Below are positions 15,206-23,438 of a stretch of 37,329 nt of DNA, in pieces; within the stretch, counting starts at the first letter, position 1; each line of letters begins with the position of its first letter. Under the pieces are notes generated by a model. That model saw only the letters and a list, made by a program, of their open reading frames with translations, did no database searches and was not told the DNA's origin. The stretch is from assembly GCA_902763865.1 (NCBI GenBank), contig CACWTR010000028.1, positions 1 through 37,329 on the forward strand. The letters run 5' to 3'. A program made the position numbers and the translations under genes. The stretch is from an uncultured Bacteroidales bacterium. Lineage in GTDB: Bacteria > Bacteroidota > Bacteroidia > Bacteroidales > Bacteroidaceae.

Positions 15206-16567
15206 ATGAGTCACATCCGACAAGCTCTCGCCATGATGCGGGAGGAAAAGCTGTTCTCGGGCATCTACATTGCGGGAACAGCCATGGCCCTGGCCTTCAC
15301 GATGGTGATGGCGGTGGTCTATTACATCAAGCTCGCCCCTATCTATCCCGAGACGAACCGCCCGCGGACGGTCTATCTCAAAAGTATTGCCGTCCGCGTG
15401 GAGAGGGACGGCAGGCTGATAGGAGCAACAGGCTATTGCTTCAGCGAGAAGGCTTTCGAGGAATGGCTGCTGCCATCGAAAAATTATGAGTACTGCGCCC
15501 CGACGCTCCCGACGGCAGGCAGCGGCAGCTTCAGTGAGTACACCACCGAGAGCACAAAGAGCCCGACGGGCGAGTACATCGATGCCATCACGAACTACAC
15601 CAATGCCGACTTCTTCAAGATATACGAGTACGAGTTCCTCGAGGGCCGTCCGCTCACGAAGCAGGACGTGGAGAACCACGAGACGGTCTGCGTCGTGAGC
15701 GATGACTTTGCCGAGCAATACTTCGGGCGGGACGTGAGTGCCGTGGGCAGGATGGTGGAGAGGGAGAATCATGGACCGATGCGCGTGGTGGGCGTAGTGC
15801 GTAGCGGAAGCCAACTGACCCCCGACAGCTACATGCAGCTCTTCCTGCCCTACACGCTTAGCAACACCCAACACTACGACAATCCCTATTGCGGAAGCCA
15901 CGGCATCGTGCTGACCGTGAAGGACGACCGTCAGCTCGAGGCCCTCAGGCAGGAGCTGGACGAGATAGCGGCACGGCTCACGCAGACGGACGCCATACAA
16001 ATCGGCTGGGGCGACGAGGAGGGCACGACGCGGACGGTGCAGCTGACGAATGGGATGGAGACGCACCCGATGCACACCTTGCTCGACGCGTCGGGGGCTG
16101 ATAGCTTCCTCGGCGAGACTTCCTGCTGGCCGATTGTGAAGCACTTTGCCGGCCTGCTGTTCGTGCTGCTCGTGGTGCCTGCGCTGAACCTGTGCAGCAT
16201 CGTGGCGGGGCGGATGGAGCGGCGCACGGCGGAGATGGCTGTGCGCAAGACCTTCGGTGCCCGTCGGTCTGTGCTCTTGAACCAAGTGGTGACGGAGAAC
16301 CTCGTCATGACCTGCATCGGCGGCCTCATCGGTCTTGCCCTGGCTTGGCTGGCCGTCTATGCCTTCCGCACGCCCATCCTCGGCTTGTTCTTCGACAGCA
16401 GCGCACCCGGTTCGTCGCCCATCGTCACGGGCGAGATGCTCTTTGCGCCGTTGCTCTTCGTAGGAGCCTTTGCCGCCATCCTCGTGCTGAACCTGCTGGC
16501 CGCCTTGCTACCGGCTTGGTGGAGCCTGAGGAAACCTATTGTGGAGAGTATGATGGAGAAGAGATAA
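15206..16567 (+). CDS. FtsX/MacB-like ABC permease A1
   Basis: Permease subunit of a tripartite ABC exporter in the inner membrane. The 453-aa protein has the four-helix FtsX/MacB plan: TM1 (about 18-40), a large periplasmic MacB-like core (about 45-300), and TM2-TM4 (about 308-335, 365-390, 411-441). The cytoplasmic coupling stretch EMAVRKTFGARRSVLLNQVV between TM2 and TM3 is typical. The end SLRKPIVESMMEKR is shared with A2, A3 and A4, which marks it as the A type. It is the first gene after the sigma-54 promoter. It has no ATPase domain of its own and must rely on the ATPase at 18074. The exported substrate is unknown. Confidence 0.9.
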   Translation: MSHIRQALAMMREEKLFSGIYIAGTAMALAFTMVMAVVYYIKLAPIYPETNRPRTVYLKSIAVRVERDGRLIGATGYCFSEKAFEEWLLPSKNYEYCAPTLPTAGSGSFSEYTTESTKSPTGEYIDAITNYTNADFFKIYEYEFLEGRPLTKQDVENHETVCVVSDDFAEQYFGRDVSAVGRMVERENHGPMRVVGVVRSGSQLTPDSYMQLFLPYTLSNTQHYDNPYCGSHGIVLTVKDDRQLEALRQELDEIAARLTQTDAIQIGWGDEEGTTRTVQLTNGMETHPMHTLLDASGADSFLGETSCWPIVKHFAGLLFVLLVVPALNLCSIVAGRMERRTAEMAVRKTFGARRSVLLNQVVTENLVMTCIGGLIGLALAWLAVYAFRTPILGLFFDSSAPGSSPIVTGEMLFAPLLFVGAFAAILVLNLLAALLPAWWSLRKPIVESMMEKR

Positions 16568-16707
16568 ACAGCCCCTCCCAACCTCCCCCGAGGGGGAGGA
16601 GTTCATTCACACTAAACACAACATAAAACAAAATAACAATGAATAACAAACGAACTTTTCGCCTATCACTCCCCTCCTTAGAGGGAGGGGTCTGGGGTGG
16701 GTCTGTA
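16567..16707. repeat. Inverted pair of palindromic elements around the start of permease B1
   Basis: The left element (about 16570-16602, CCTCCCCCGAGGGGGAGG core with a C-rich tail on its left) and the right element (about 16669-16704, CCCCTCCTTAGAGGGAGGGG then a G-rich tail) face each other. They bracket an AT-rich stretch that contains the B1 ATG (16639). The right element is translated as SLPSLEGGVWGGSVG. Confidence 0.7.
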
Positions 16708-17985
16708 GGGCCTTCTGTATGGCTCTTCCTGGAACTCGTCGTGATAACCATCGTGGCTTGGGTGGTCGTGGACCCGGCTGTAGTGAACCTCTACTACCTT
16801 CATCTCCCGAAGGGCTACGACAGCGAGCGCCTCGTCTATGCCGAGATAAGGGGTCTCATCCACAGCGAGCCTGTGGTGGGCGACACTCCCTTTGGCAGCA
16901 AGCTTGCACCGTGGCTGACGGAAAGGCTGAAGGAGACGGAGGGCGTGGAGAATGCCTACTGCTACGGCCTTCCTTACAATATCCCCTCGTCGCGCTACTC
17001 CACTCAGGTGTCCGTCTGCCGCGAGCACGACACAATCTATGTTGCCTGTACGCGTTTCGAGGAGGGAAGGCATTTCTTCGAGACCTTCGGCTTGAGGCCC
17101 CTGCCCGGTAGCCCGAAGGCCGAAGAGCTGTCGGAGCAGAAAGAGGCGGAGAAGGGAGCGGTGCTCTCCGAGTCGGCAGCCAGGTACGTCTTCGGCACGT
17201 CGGAAGGCATCGTGGGGCGACGCTTCACCGTACTCAACATGTCGAATAATGAGCCGGAGCAGCATTGGACAGTGGCCGGCGTGGTGGCCAACGCGCAGCA
17301 CCAGCGCTACAGCTCCTTGCACAGCATGATATACTTCCCCAGCTATTCGGACATGACGCCAAACTTCATCATGATACGCCTCAGGAAAGGCGTGAAGCCG
17401 CAGAAGTTCGTCGATGAACACGCGGCAGACATCATGAGCACGGTGCAGACTCCCTTCTACCGCATCAAGAAGATGGAGCCCTACGAGGAGCTACTTCACC
17501 GCGAGGACCTGCGGAGAGAATTGCCGCAGAAGACGAACATAAGCCTCGCGCTGGCCCTGTTCTTCCTCGCCAACCTGAGCCTGGCCGTCATTGGCACGGT
17601 GTGGCTGCAGGCCCGCCGGCGGACGGAGGAATGTGGCGTGCGCCGTGCCTTCGGAGCCACAAGGCTGCGACTGCTCATGTCCTTCCTCTCGCGGGGAGCC
17701 TTGATGGCCACCGCCAGTGTCCTCATCGGCTGCTTCATCTACTTCCAGTACGCCTACAGCGGCTATGAGGTCTATGACGGATGGGAGAGCTTCAAGATGT
17801 ACACACCGGAGATAAACTATCCGCCGCTCTCCGACCAGACCTGGGTCAATCACTTCTGGCCGCACTTCCTCATCGTCTCCGCCGTGGTATATATTATTAT
17901 ATTATGTACCGTCCTCATCGGCACAGCCATCCCTGCCCTGAAAATCATCACCACGAAGGTCACCGACGCGCTGAGGGACGAGTAA
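16639..17985 (+). CDS. FtsX/MacB-like ABC permease B1
   Basis: B-type permease partner of A1 (448 aa). TM1 is at about 27-50 (WLFLELVVITIVAWVVVDP), followed by a periplasmic core (about 55-295) and TM2-TM4 at about 302-325, 350-374 and 409-434. The coupling motif is EECGVRRAFGATRLRLLMSF, and the C-terminus TKVTDALRDE matches the TITEAIREE end of B3 and B4. The first 26 residues include SLPSLEGGVWGGSVG, encoded by a palindromic element and absent from B2 and B3. Codons for the Ile-rich part of TM4 (17887-17912) are strikingly AT-rich and identical in B3 and B4. Confidence 0.9.
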   Translation: MNNKRTFRLSLPSLEGGVWGGSVGPSVWLFLELVVITIVAWVVVDPAVVNLYYLHLPKGYDSERLVYAEIRGLIHSEPVVGDTPFGSKLAPWLTERLKETEGVENAYCYGLPYNIPSSRYSTQVSVCREHDTIYVACTRFEEGRHFFETFGLRPLPGSPKAEELSEQKEAEKGAVLSESAARYVFGTSEGIVGRRFTVLNMSNNEPEQHWTVAGVVANAQHQRYSSLHSMIYFPSYSDMTPNFIMIRLRKGVKPQKFVDEHAADIMSTVQTPFYRIKKMEPYEELLHREDLRRELPQKTNISLALALFFLANLSLAVIGTVWLQARRRTEECGVRRAFGATRLRLLMSFLSRGALMATASVLIGCFIYFQYAYSGYEVYDGWESFKMYTPEINYPPLSDQTWVNHFWPHFLIVSAVVYIIILCTVLIGTAIPALKIITTKVTDALRDE

Positions 17986-17988
17986 AGG

Positions 17989-18170
17989 CCTCACCCCAGA
18001 CCCCTCTCCCGTGGGAGAGGGGAGAAAGGAAGACAATTAACATGCAACAATAATAATTTTAATTAGTACAAATATGAAAACTAACGAGAATGTAACAACG
18101 AATCAGAATTCAGCAAGTCTGTCACTATCAACACCCCTCTCCCACGGGAGAGGCGCTGGGGGTGAGGCTG
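17989..18170. repeat. Inverted pair of palindromic elements containing the ATPase start
   Basis: The left element (17989-18024) begins GCCTCACCCCAGACCCC and the reverse complement of the right element (18131-18169) begins GCCTCACCCCCAGCGCC. Both contain a CTCTCCC...GGGAGAG hairpin. About 105 bp of AT-rich DNA lies between, holding the only upstream ATG of the ATPase (18074). The right element is translated as TPLSHGRGAGGEA. Confidence 0.8.
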
Positions 18171-18838
18171 TAATTCGTCTCAGCGAAATCAACAAAATCT
18201 ATCGTACCGAGGAGGTGGAGACACAAGCCCTGGAGAACGTGAACATCGAAGTCCGCAAGGGCGAGTTCCTCAGCATCATGGGGCCTTCGGGCTGCGGCAA
18301 ATCGACGCTGCTCAACATCATGGGCCTGCTGGACGAACCCACGAGCGGCACCATCGAGCTGTGCGGACAGGTCATCGACACACACATGAGCGACAACCGC
18401 CTGGCCGAGATTCGCAACCGGACGCTGGGCTTCATCTTCCAGAGCTTCCACCTCATCCCGACGCTCAACGTGCTGGACAACGTGCAACTGCCCCTCATCT
18501 ACCGCGGCGTGCGCAGCAGCGAGCGGGTGCGGCTGGCAAAGGACGTCATCGCCCGCGTCGGCCTCTCCCACCGCATGAAGCACCGCCCCACGCAGCTCAG
18601 CGGCGGACAGTGCCAGCGCGTCGCCATCGCCCGCGCCGTCATCGGCAATCCCGAGATACTCCTTGCCGACGAGCCCACCGGCAACCTCGACTCCAAGATG
18701 GGTGCCGAGATTATGGAGCTGCTGCACACCCTCAACAAGGAGGACGGCCGCACCATCGTCATGGTGACGCACAACGAAAAGCAAGCCGCCGAGACCAGCC
18801 GCATCATCAAGTTCCTGGACGGACGACAGGTTTCCTAA
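18074..18838 (+). CDS. ABC exporter ATPase, MacB/LolD type
   Basis: This is the only ATP-binding subunit in the cluster; it powers the FtsX-type permeases from the cytoplasm. The 254-aa protein has Walker A GPSGCGKST (70-78), Q-loop Gln123, signature LSGGQ (175-179), Walker B ILLADE (195-200), D-loop, and H-loop His233. These features and its similarity to LolD/MacB place it in the lipoprotein/macrolide exporter class. Homologues normally start near MIRLSEINKIYRTE. Here the first 33 residues (ending TPLSHGRGAGGEAV) are encoded by an inserted palindromic pair, and VIRL stands where MIRL would be expected. The original start codon therefore seems to have been lost and replaced by the ATG at 18074. 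Confidence 0.95.
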   Translation: MKTNENVTTNQNSASLSLSTPLSHGRGAGGEAVIRLSEINKIYRTEEVETQALENVNIEVRKGEFLSIMGPSGCGKSTLLNIMGLLDEPTSGTIELCGQVIDTHMSDNRLAEIRNRTLGFIFQSFHLIPTLNVLDNVQLPLIYRGVRSSERVRLAKDVIARVGLSHRMKHRPTQLSGGQCQRVAIARAVIGNPEILLADEPTGNLDSKMGAEIMELLHTLNKEDGRTIVMVTHNEKQAAETSRIIKFLDGRQVS

Positions 18839-18926
18839 ACAACGGATTAAACGGATTGAACGGATTGGCTCTACTGATGCTATTGCTTTAGATAAATAAT
18901 CCGTCAAATCCGTTGAATCCGTTGTT
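18838..18926. repeat. AACGGATT-type long hairpin between the ATPase and permease A2
   Basis: Left arm 18838-18866 (AACAACGGATT then AAACGGATT and GAACGGATT) pairs imperfectly with right arm 18898-18926 around a 31-nt loop. It is the same element type as 6811-6905. It starts within the ATPase stop codon and ends 17 bp before the A2 ATG, so it may modulate transcript ends or stability between the two genes. Confidence 0.7.
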
Positions 18927-18943
18927 AAAAAAGAAGAAAGACT

Positions 18944-20353
18944 ATGAGTAAGTTCATCTTATTTCTGCGTCATGCGATAGCGTTGGTGCGCGAGGACAAG
19001 CTGTTCTCCACCATCTACGTGGCGGGCACAGCCGTTGCCATCGCCTCGGCCATGGTGGTCGCCATCTTTGTGAACATCCTTTTGGCAGACATCCCGCCCG
19101 AGTCGAATCGCAGCCGTACGCTCTACCTCACCAGTTACTACCGCAAAGCATCAATGGGTAACGGGGAATGGCTCTATACGCAGTTTTCCACCGAGGCCAT
19201 CGACTCGTGCTTCCGCAGAATGGAGTGCGTGGAGGCTGTGGCCGGCTTCATGTCGTACCTTCACTATCTGGACTATAAAGTCAGCGACATGGACGGACAG
19301 CACGAGTTGCCTGTCAGCTTCACTCCTGCCAACACCGACTTCTTCCGCCTCTACGACTTCACGTTCCTCAGCGGCCGACCCTTCTCCGAGCAGGAGTTCC
19401 AGAACGGCGAGCCTGTCTGCGTCATCACGGAGAGACTGGCAAAAAGCCTTGGCCTTGGCCTCACCCCTAACCCCTCTCCCGCGGGAGAGGGGCAAAACCA
19501 GCAACCCACTCCCCTCTCCCACGGGAGAGGGGCTGGGGGAGAGGCTCTGCTTCTGGCCGACAAGCCATTTCGCATCGTGGGAGTAGTCAAGACGGTTAGC
19601 TACATGCTGATGAACGCGGCGGCTGATGTCTATATTCCCTACAAGGTGGAAGGCATTGGGCTTCATCCCGAGCGGCAAACCAACATTCCATACAGCGGCA
19701 ACCTGGATGTCCATATCCTCCTGCGGAAAGGCTTCACGCAGCAGGACTTCATGCGCGAGCTGGAGCCGTGGCGGCAGAGGTATGAAGCCGTGGCGAGCAG
19801 TCAGACAGGCGAGGAAACGGGCTGGCGAGTGTGGGCAAACAGTCATTTCTTCAGATACATTTCCTTTTTCTACAGTCGCGGCCAGGAGGAGAGCACGACG
19901 CTCAAGGTCATGAACCTCATGCCGATTGCCCTGTTGATGCTGCTCTTCCTGCTTCTGCCAGCCGTCAACCTGAGCGGCCTCGTCTCGAACCGCATGGAGG
20001 CACGTCGGGCAGAGATGGGCATAAGGAAAGTTTTCGGTGCCAAGCGGCGGTGGCTGTTGCAAGAAGTCATCAACGAGAACCTGGTCTTGACGCTTCTTGG
20101 CGGTGCCGTAGGCTGGGGGCTTTCGTGGCTCTTCATCAGCCTGATGCGCCACACGAGGGAGTTCCAAACATTATTCGTCAGCGAGGACTCCAAGAGCTTT
20201 GAACTCAGCCTCGACCCCGCCATGTTCTTCACGCCTACGCTCTTCCTCATTGCCTTCCTCTGCTGCGCCGTGCTCAACCTCATGGCAGCCCTCATCCCGG
20301 CATGGCGCTCACTCCGCAAACCTATTGTAGAATCCTTAAATCAGAAAAGATGA
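18944..20353 (+). CDS. FtsX/MacB-like ABC permease A2
   Basis: A-type exporter permease, 469 aa. TM1 is at about 22-45, the periplasmic core at about 50-320, and three C-terminal helices follow. The coupling motif is EMGIRKVFGAKRRWLLQEVI and the end is SLRKPIVESLNQKR. The periplasmic core is interrupted in frame by about 28 residues (LTPNPSPAGEGQNQQ followed by PTPLSHGRGAGGEA, about residues 173-202) made by two palindromic elements. The insert lies just where A1 has its AVGRMV strand, before FRIVGVV. Whether the domain still folds normally is open. The stop overlaps the next ATG (ATGA), so B2 is probably translationally coupled. Confidence 0.9.
   Translation: MSKFILFLRHAIALVREDKLFSTIYVAGTAVAIASAMVVAIFVNILLADIPPESNRSRTLYLTSYYRKASMGNGEWLYTQFSTEAIDSCFRRMECVEAVAGFMSYLHYLDYKVSDMDGQHELPVSFTPANTDFFRLYDFTFLSGRPFSEQEFQNGEPVCVITERLAKSLGLGLTPNPSPAGEGQNQQPTPLSHGRGAGGEALLLADKPFRIVGVVKTVSYMLMNAAADVYIPYKVEGIGLHPERQTNIPYSGNLDVHILLRKGFTQQDFMRELEPWRQRYEAVASSQTGEETGWRVWANSHFFRYISFFYSRGQEESTTLKVMNLMPIALLMLLFLLLPAVNLSGLVSNRMEARRAEMGIRKVFGAKRRWLLQEVINENLVLTLLGGAVGWGLSWLFISLMRHTREFQTLFVSEDSKSFELSLDPAMFFTPTLFLIAFLCCAVLNLMAALIPAWRSLRKPIVESLNQKR
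19460..19550. repeat. Inverted pair of palindromic elements inside permease A2
   Basis: The left copy (about 19460-19492) contains CCCCTCTCCCGCGGGAGAGGGG preceded by CCTCACCCCTAA; the core is a 22-bp palindrome. The right copy (about 19510-19549) has the same core with ACG in the centre, followed by CTGGGGGAGAGGCT. Outer ends are inverted repeats of each other and the spacer is only about 18 bp. The whole pair is open in the A2 frame. Confidence 0.85.
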
Positions 20354-21633
20354 CACTAAAGAACTTTTGGGCGCATCGTGGGCAAAACGCCTTTATATTC
20401 GTGGAGATTCTTCTCACTGCCACCCTCAGCTTCTTTGCCCTCGACGCTATTGTCGTCGAAACATACAACATCTACATTGCGCGTGCCAGCGGCGAGTTCG
20501 AGAAGGAGCATTTGCTGGTGGGAGAGGTGAAGAACACCATAGCCTTGTCCGGCGTCATGAGCCTCGACTCCATCTTTGCCCCCATCTATGCCTTGCGCGA
20601 CCAGGTTCAGAGCCTGCCCGAGGTGCAGTCCGTGAGCCTGGTCAATGAAAGCTTTAGCGGGCGCTTCCAGGAAAGTTCATGGGACAGCGTGCGCACCGAG
20701 ACAGACACGCAGTGCCTGATTGCCTACGAGCACACCTTTGTCTCTGGCGAACGTTTCTTTGAGACGCTTGGCCTGACGCCTGCGCCCGGCAGTCCTTCGG
20801 CAGAGGAGCTGTCGGAGGTGAGAGGCGAGGACAATGTCGTCATCACTCGCAGCCTGGCCCAGGCGCTCTTCGGCACCGAGAAGGTAATAGGCCGACGACT
20901 CGTGTGGGGCGGGAAGTACCATCGCGAGGAGGACAAGAAGCACCTCACCGTCTGCGGCGTGGTGGAGGACGTGAAGGCCATAGAGAGCCAACGGTACTTC
21001 TACAGCATCTTCTTCCCCAATGGTTTGTGGGACAACAGTCCGTTCATGCTCATCCGCCTCAAGCCCGATGCCGACGCCGGGGCATTCTTGGCGCGATATG
21101 ACATGCCGGACCTGCGTCCGCAGGAAGGCGCGTATCAGTTGACGACATTAGAGACGTACAATGACTACAAAAAGAACCACAGCAAGTTGGGCGAAGCGCA
21201 CATGGTGTCAACGATGTTTGGTCTCTTCCTCGGCATTCTGCTCCTCAACGTCATGCTCGGCACACTTGGCAGCTTCTGGCTTCAGATACGCAAACGGACG
21301 GAGGACATCGGCATCATGCGGAGCTTCGGCGCCAAGCGGCGCGACATCTTCCGGATGATATGGCAGGAGGCAGCCCTGCTCACCTTCGTGGCTTGCGTCA
21401 TCGGGCAGGCCATCTGGCTTCAGTTTGCCATGAACGACCTCCTCTTCATGGGGGTGCATGGTTATGATGCCTTGGAGCATGAGACGGACTGGGTGGCGCA
21501 GTTCTGGCCGCACTTCCTCACCGTCTGCGGCATTCAGCTGCTGCTAATGCTCCTCGTCGTCACCCTGGGCATCACCATCCCCACCGTGATTGCTATGTAT
21601 AGGAAACCCGTAGAAGCACTGAGGCATGAATAA
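20350..21633 (+). CDS. FtsX/MacB-like ABC permease B2
   Basis: B-type partner of A2. ATG 20350 was chosen because it overlaps the A2 stop (ATGA) and opens MTLKNFWAHRGQNAFIFVEI, matching the N-terminal layout of B3. An earlier in-frame ATG lies inside A2. The protein is 427 aa, with TM1 at about 14-35, a periplasmic core, and three C-terminal helices. The coupling motif is EDIGIMRSFGAKRRDIFRMI and the end is RKPVEALRHE. It is the most divergent of the four B permeases and carries no palindromic insert. Confidence 0.9.
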   Translation: MTLKNFWAHRGQNAFIFVEILLTATLSFFALDAIVVETYNIYIARASGEFEKEHLLVGEVKNTIALSGVMSLDSIFAPIYALRDQVQSLPEVQSVSLVNESFSGRFQESSWDSVRTETDTQCLIAYEHTFVSGERFFETLGLTPAPGSPSAEELSEVRGEDNVVITRSLAQALFGTEKVIGRRLVWGGKYHREEDKKHLTVCGVVEDVKAIESQRYFYSIFFPNGLWDNSPFMLIRLKPDADAGAFLARYDMPDLRPQEGAYQLTTLETYNDYKKNHSKLGEAHMVSTMFGLFLGILLLNVMLGTLGSFWLQIRKRTEDIGIMRSFGAKRRDIFRMIWQEAALLTFVACVIGQAIWLQFAMNDLLFMGVHGYDALEHETDWVAQFWPHFLTVCGIQLLLMLLVVTLGITIPTVIAMYRKPVEALRHE

Positions 21634-23170
21634 AATAAGACCCTCCCTAACCCTCCCTTCTTATAGGAAGGGGATAATAATGATACTGCTGCTCGTCTGC
21701 ACGCTTCCCATGCTGTCTGCCCCTCTCCCTTTAAGGGAGGGGACGGGGGAGGGTCTTTTGTCCCTCTCGCTTCCCGACTGCATCGCGATGGCGCGGCGGC
21801 AGAGCGTGGACGCGGCTGTGGCCCTGGGCGAGCTGAAGTCGGCCTACTGGCAGTGGCGCAGCTACAAGGCCGACCTGCTGCCGGAGGTGTCGCTTTCGAC
21901 GAGCGGCAGCTACAACAAACGCTACACGAGCTACCAGCAGGGGGACGGCGGCATCTCGTACGTCCGCAACGACTACCTCGGGCTCAACGGTTCGCTCTAC
22001 GTCACGCAGAAGCTGTGGCCCACGGGCGGCACCCTCAGCGTGGAGTCGTCGCTCGACTTCCTGCACCAGTCCGGCTCGGGCGGCGGCAACCAGTTCATGT
22101 CGATGCCTGTTGCCGTCACGCTGTCGCAACCGCTCTTCGGCGTGAACCACCTGAAGTGGAACCGTCGCATCGAGCCCCTGCGCTACCGCGAGGCACAGGC
22201 GCGTTTCCTGACCGCGACGGAACAGGTGGCAATGAAGGCCATCAGCCTTTTCTTTAATCTGATATTGGCAGGCGAGCAGGTGGGCATTGCCCGTCAGAAC
22301 CTGCAGAAGGCGGAGGAACTCTACAAGGTGGCTGGGGCCAAGCGAGAGATGGGCACCATCAGCGAGAACGACGTGCTGCAACTGAAACTGGACGTGCTGA
22401 ACGCGCATAGCGCCCTGACAAACAGCGAGAGCAACCGTCAGGCCCGACAGTTTGCCCTGCAATCGTTCTTGGATGTAGAGGCAGAGATTGAACCAATAGT
22501 GCCAGCACTCCCCCAAAAGGGGAGCGGGGAGGGAGCTTTGCACCTCGACTATGAAGAAGTGTTGAACCATGCCCTGCAGAACAATGCCTTTGCCACGACG
22601 ATGCGCCGCCGCCAGCTGGAGGCCGACTACAACGTGGCATCGGCCAAGGCCAACCGCCGCAGCGTCACGCTCCACGCACAGCTGGGCTTCACCGGCATGG
22701 CCGACAAGCTGGGCGGTGCCTACCGCGACCTGCTGAGCAAGCAGGTGGTGCAGGTGGGCTTCTCCATCCCCATCCTCGACTGGGGCAAACGCAAGGGGCA
22801 GCGCAAGATGGCGGAAAGCAACCGCGAGATAGTGCAGGGTCAGCTCAGGCAGCAGGCACAGGAGTTCCGTCAGGACATCTTCATCCTGACGGAGCAGTTC
22901 AACAACCAGGCAGAGCAACTGCGCATCGCCTGCGAAGCGGACACCATTGCCCAGAAGCGTTACAATACGAACATAGAGACTTTCAAGATAGGCAGCATCT
23001 CCATGCTGGACATCTCCGATGCTACAAAGGCCAAGGACGAGGCAAGGCAGAACCGCATCGCACAGCTGCATTACTACTGGTACTATTACTACCAGCTGCG
23101 CAGCATCGCCCTCTGGGACTTCGAGAAGGGATGTGACATAATTGAAGACATTGAAAAGCTTATAAAGTAA
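21626..23170 (+). CDS. TolC-like outer-membrane efflux protein
   Basis: Outer-membrane channel of the tripartite exporter. The frame from ATG 21626 gives 514 aa and overlaps the B2 stop by 8 bp. The signal-peptide core MILLLVCTLPMLSA starts at Met19 (21680), so either ATG may be used. Two OEP repeats with long amphipathic helices are visible: LPDCIAMARRQSVDAAVALG to about residue 280, then YEEVLNHALQNNAFATTMRR to the end with ISMLDISDATKAKDEARQNR. A palindromic pair brackets the signal peptide and encodes PLPLREGTGEG directly after the cleavage region. A single further element at 22506-22535 encodes LPQKGSGEGAL between the two repeats. Confidence 0.93.
   Translation: MNKIRPSLTLPSYRKGIIMILLLVCTLPMLSAPLPLREGTGEGLLSLSLPDCIAMARRQSVDAAVALGELKSAYWQWRSYKADLLPEVSLSTSGSYNKRYTSYQQGDGGISYVRNDYLGLNGSLYVTQKLWPTGGTLSVESSLDFLHQSGSGGGNQFMSMPVAVTLSQPLFGVNHLKWNRRIEPLRYREAQARFLTATEQVAMKAISLFFNLILAGEQVGIARQNLQKAEELYKVAGAKREMGTISENDVLQLKLDVLNAHSALTNSESNRQARQFALQSFLDVEAEIEPIVPALPQKGSGEGALHLDYEEVLNHALQNNAFATTMRRRQLEADYNVASAKANRRSVTLHAQLGFTGMADKLGGAYRDLLSKQVVQVGFSIPILDWGKRKGQRKMAESNREIVQGQLRQQAQEFRQDIFILTEQFNNQAEQLRIACEADTIAQKRYNTNIETFKIGSISMLDISDATKAKDEARQNRIAQLHYYWYYYYQLRSIALWDFEKGCDIIEDIEKLIK
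21636..21758. repeat. Inverted pair of palindromic elements bracketing the TolC signal peptide
   Basis: The left element (21638-21672) starts AGACCCTCCCTAACCC; the reverse complement of the right element (21720-21756) starts AGACCCTCCCCCGTCCC. The right one carries a CTCCCTTTAAGGGAG hairpin. Only about 47 bp lie between, coding for the signal-peptide core. Both halves are open in the TolC frame. Confidence 0.75.
22506..22535 (+). repeat. Single palindromic element inside the TolC gene
   Basis: CTCCCCCAAAAGGGGAG followed by CGGGGAGGGAG: one right-hand half of the paired elements seen elsewhere, without a visible left partner. It is translated as LPQKGSGEG between the two OEP repeats, at a position where loops tolerate insertion. 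Confidence 0.65.
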
Positions 23171-23275
23171 AAGTGAATAGCGAGTAGTGAAAAATTGCCA
23201 CCGCCTCTAACTATGAATTAGGAACGGACACATGAGGATAAACTTCGAAGTGAAGCGTGAGTAAGGCTGTGTAAC

Positions 23276-23349
23276 GATGCCAGTACCACCGCAGGAAAAC
23301 TCCAGTACCACCACGTGAAAACTCCAGTACCACCGCGGTGGTACTGGAG
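23276..23349. repeat. 22-bp periodic repeat ending in a 28-bp perfect palindrome
   Basis: CCAGTACCACC recurs at 23280, 23302 and 23324, an exact 22-bp period, with AAAACT in the linkers. The last unit is fused to its own inverse: 23322-23349 is a perfect palindrome centred on CCGCGG. It lies in the 268-bp gap between TolC and the HlyD-like gene, which otherwise holds only low-complexity GAATTATGAATT-type repeats (about 23385-23437). A T-run needed for a terminator on + is missing. Confidence 0.8.
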
Positions 23350-23438
23350 AAAACAAATAACTTCCGGAAGTTTGAATGCACTATGAATTGTGAATTATGA
23401 ACTGAGAACTGAGAATTATGAATTGTGAATTATCTTCA

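Noticed and set aside
17588-17610. TTGGCACGGTGTGGCTGC inside permease B1 as a sigma-54 promoter
   Set aside because: It lacks the TTGC at the right spacing and codes for conserved residues at the end of TM2.
20302-20349. Earlier ATG at 20302 as the start of permease B2
   Set aside because: It lies inside A2 and adds 16 residues absent from other B permeases; ATG 20350 gives the ATGA overlap.
23322-23349. Classical Rho-independent terminator at the 28-bp palindrome
   Set aside because: The hairpin is followed by A-rich, not T-rich, DNA on the + strand; all flanking genes are on +.
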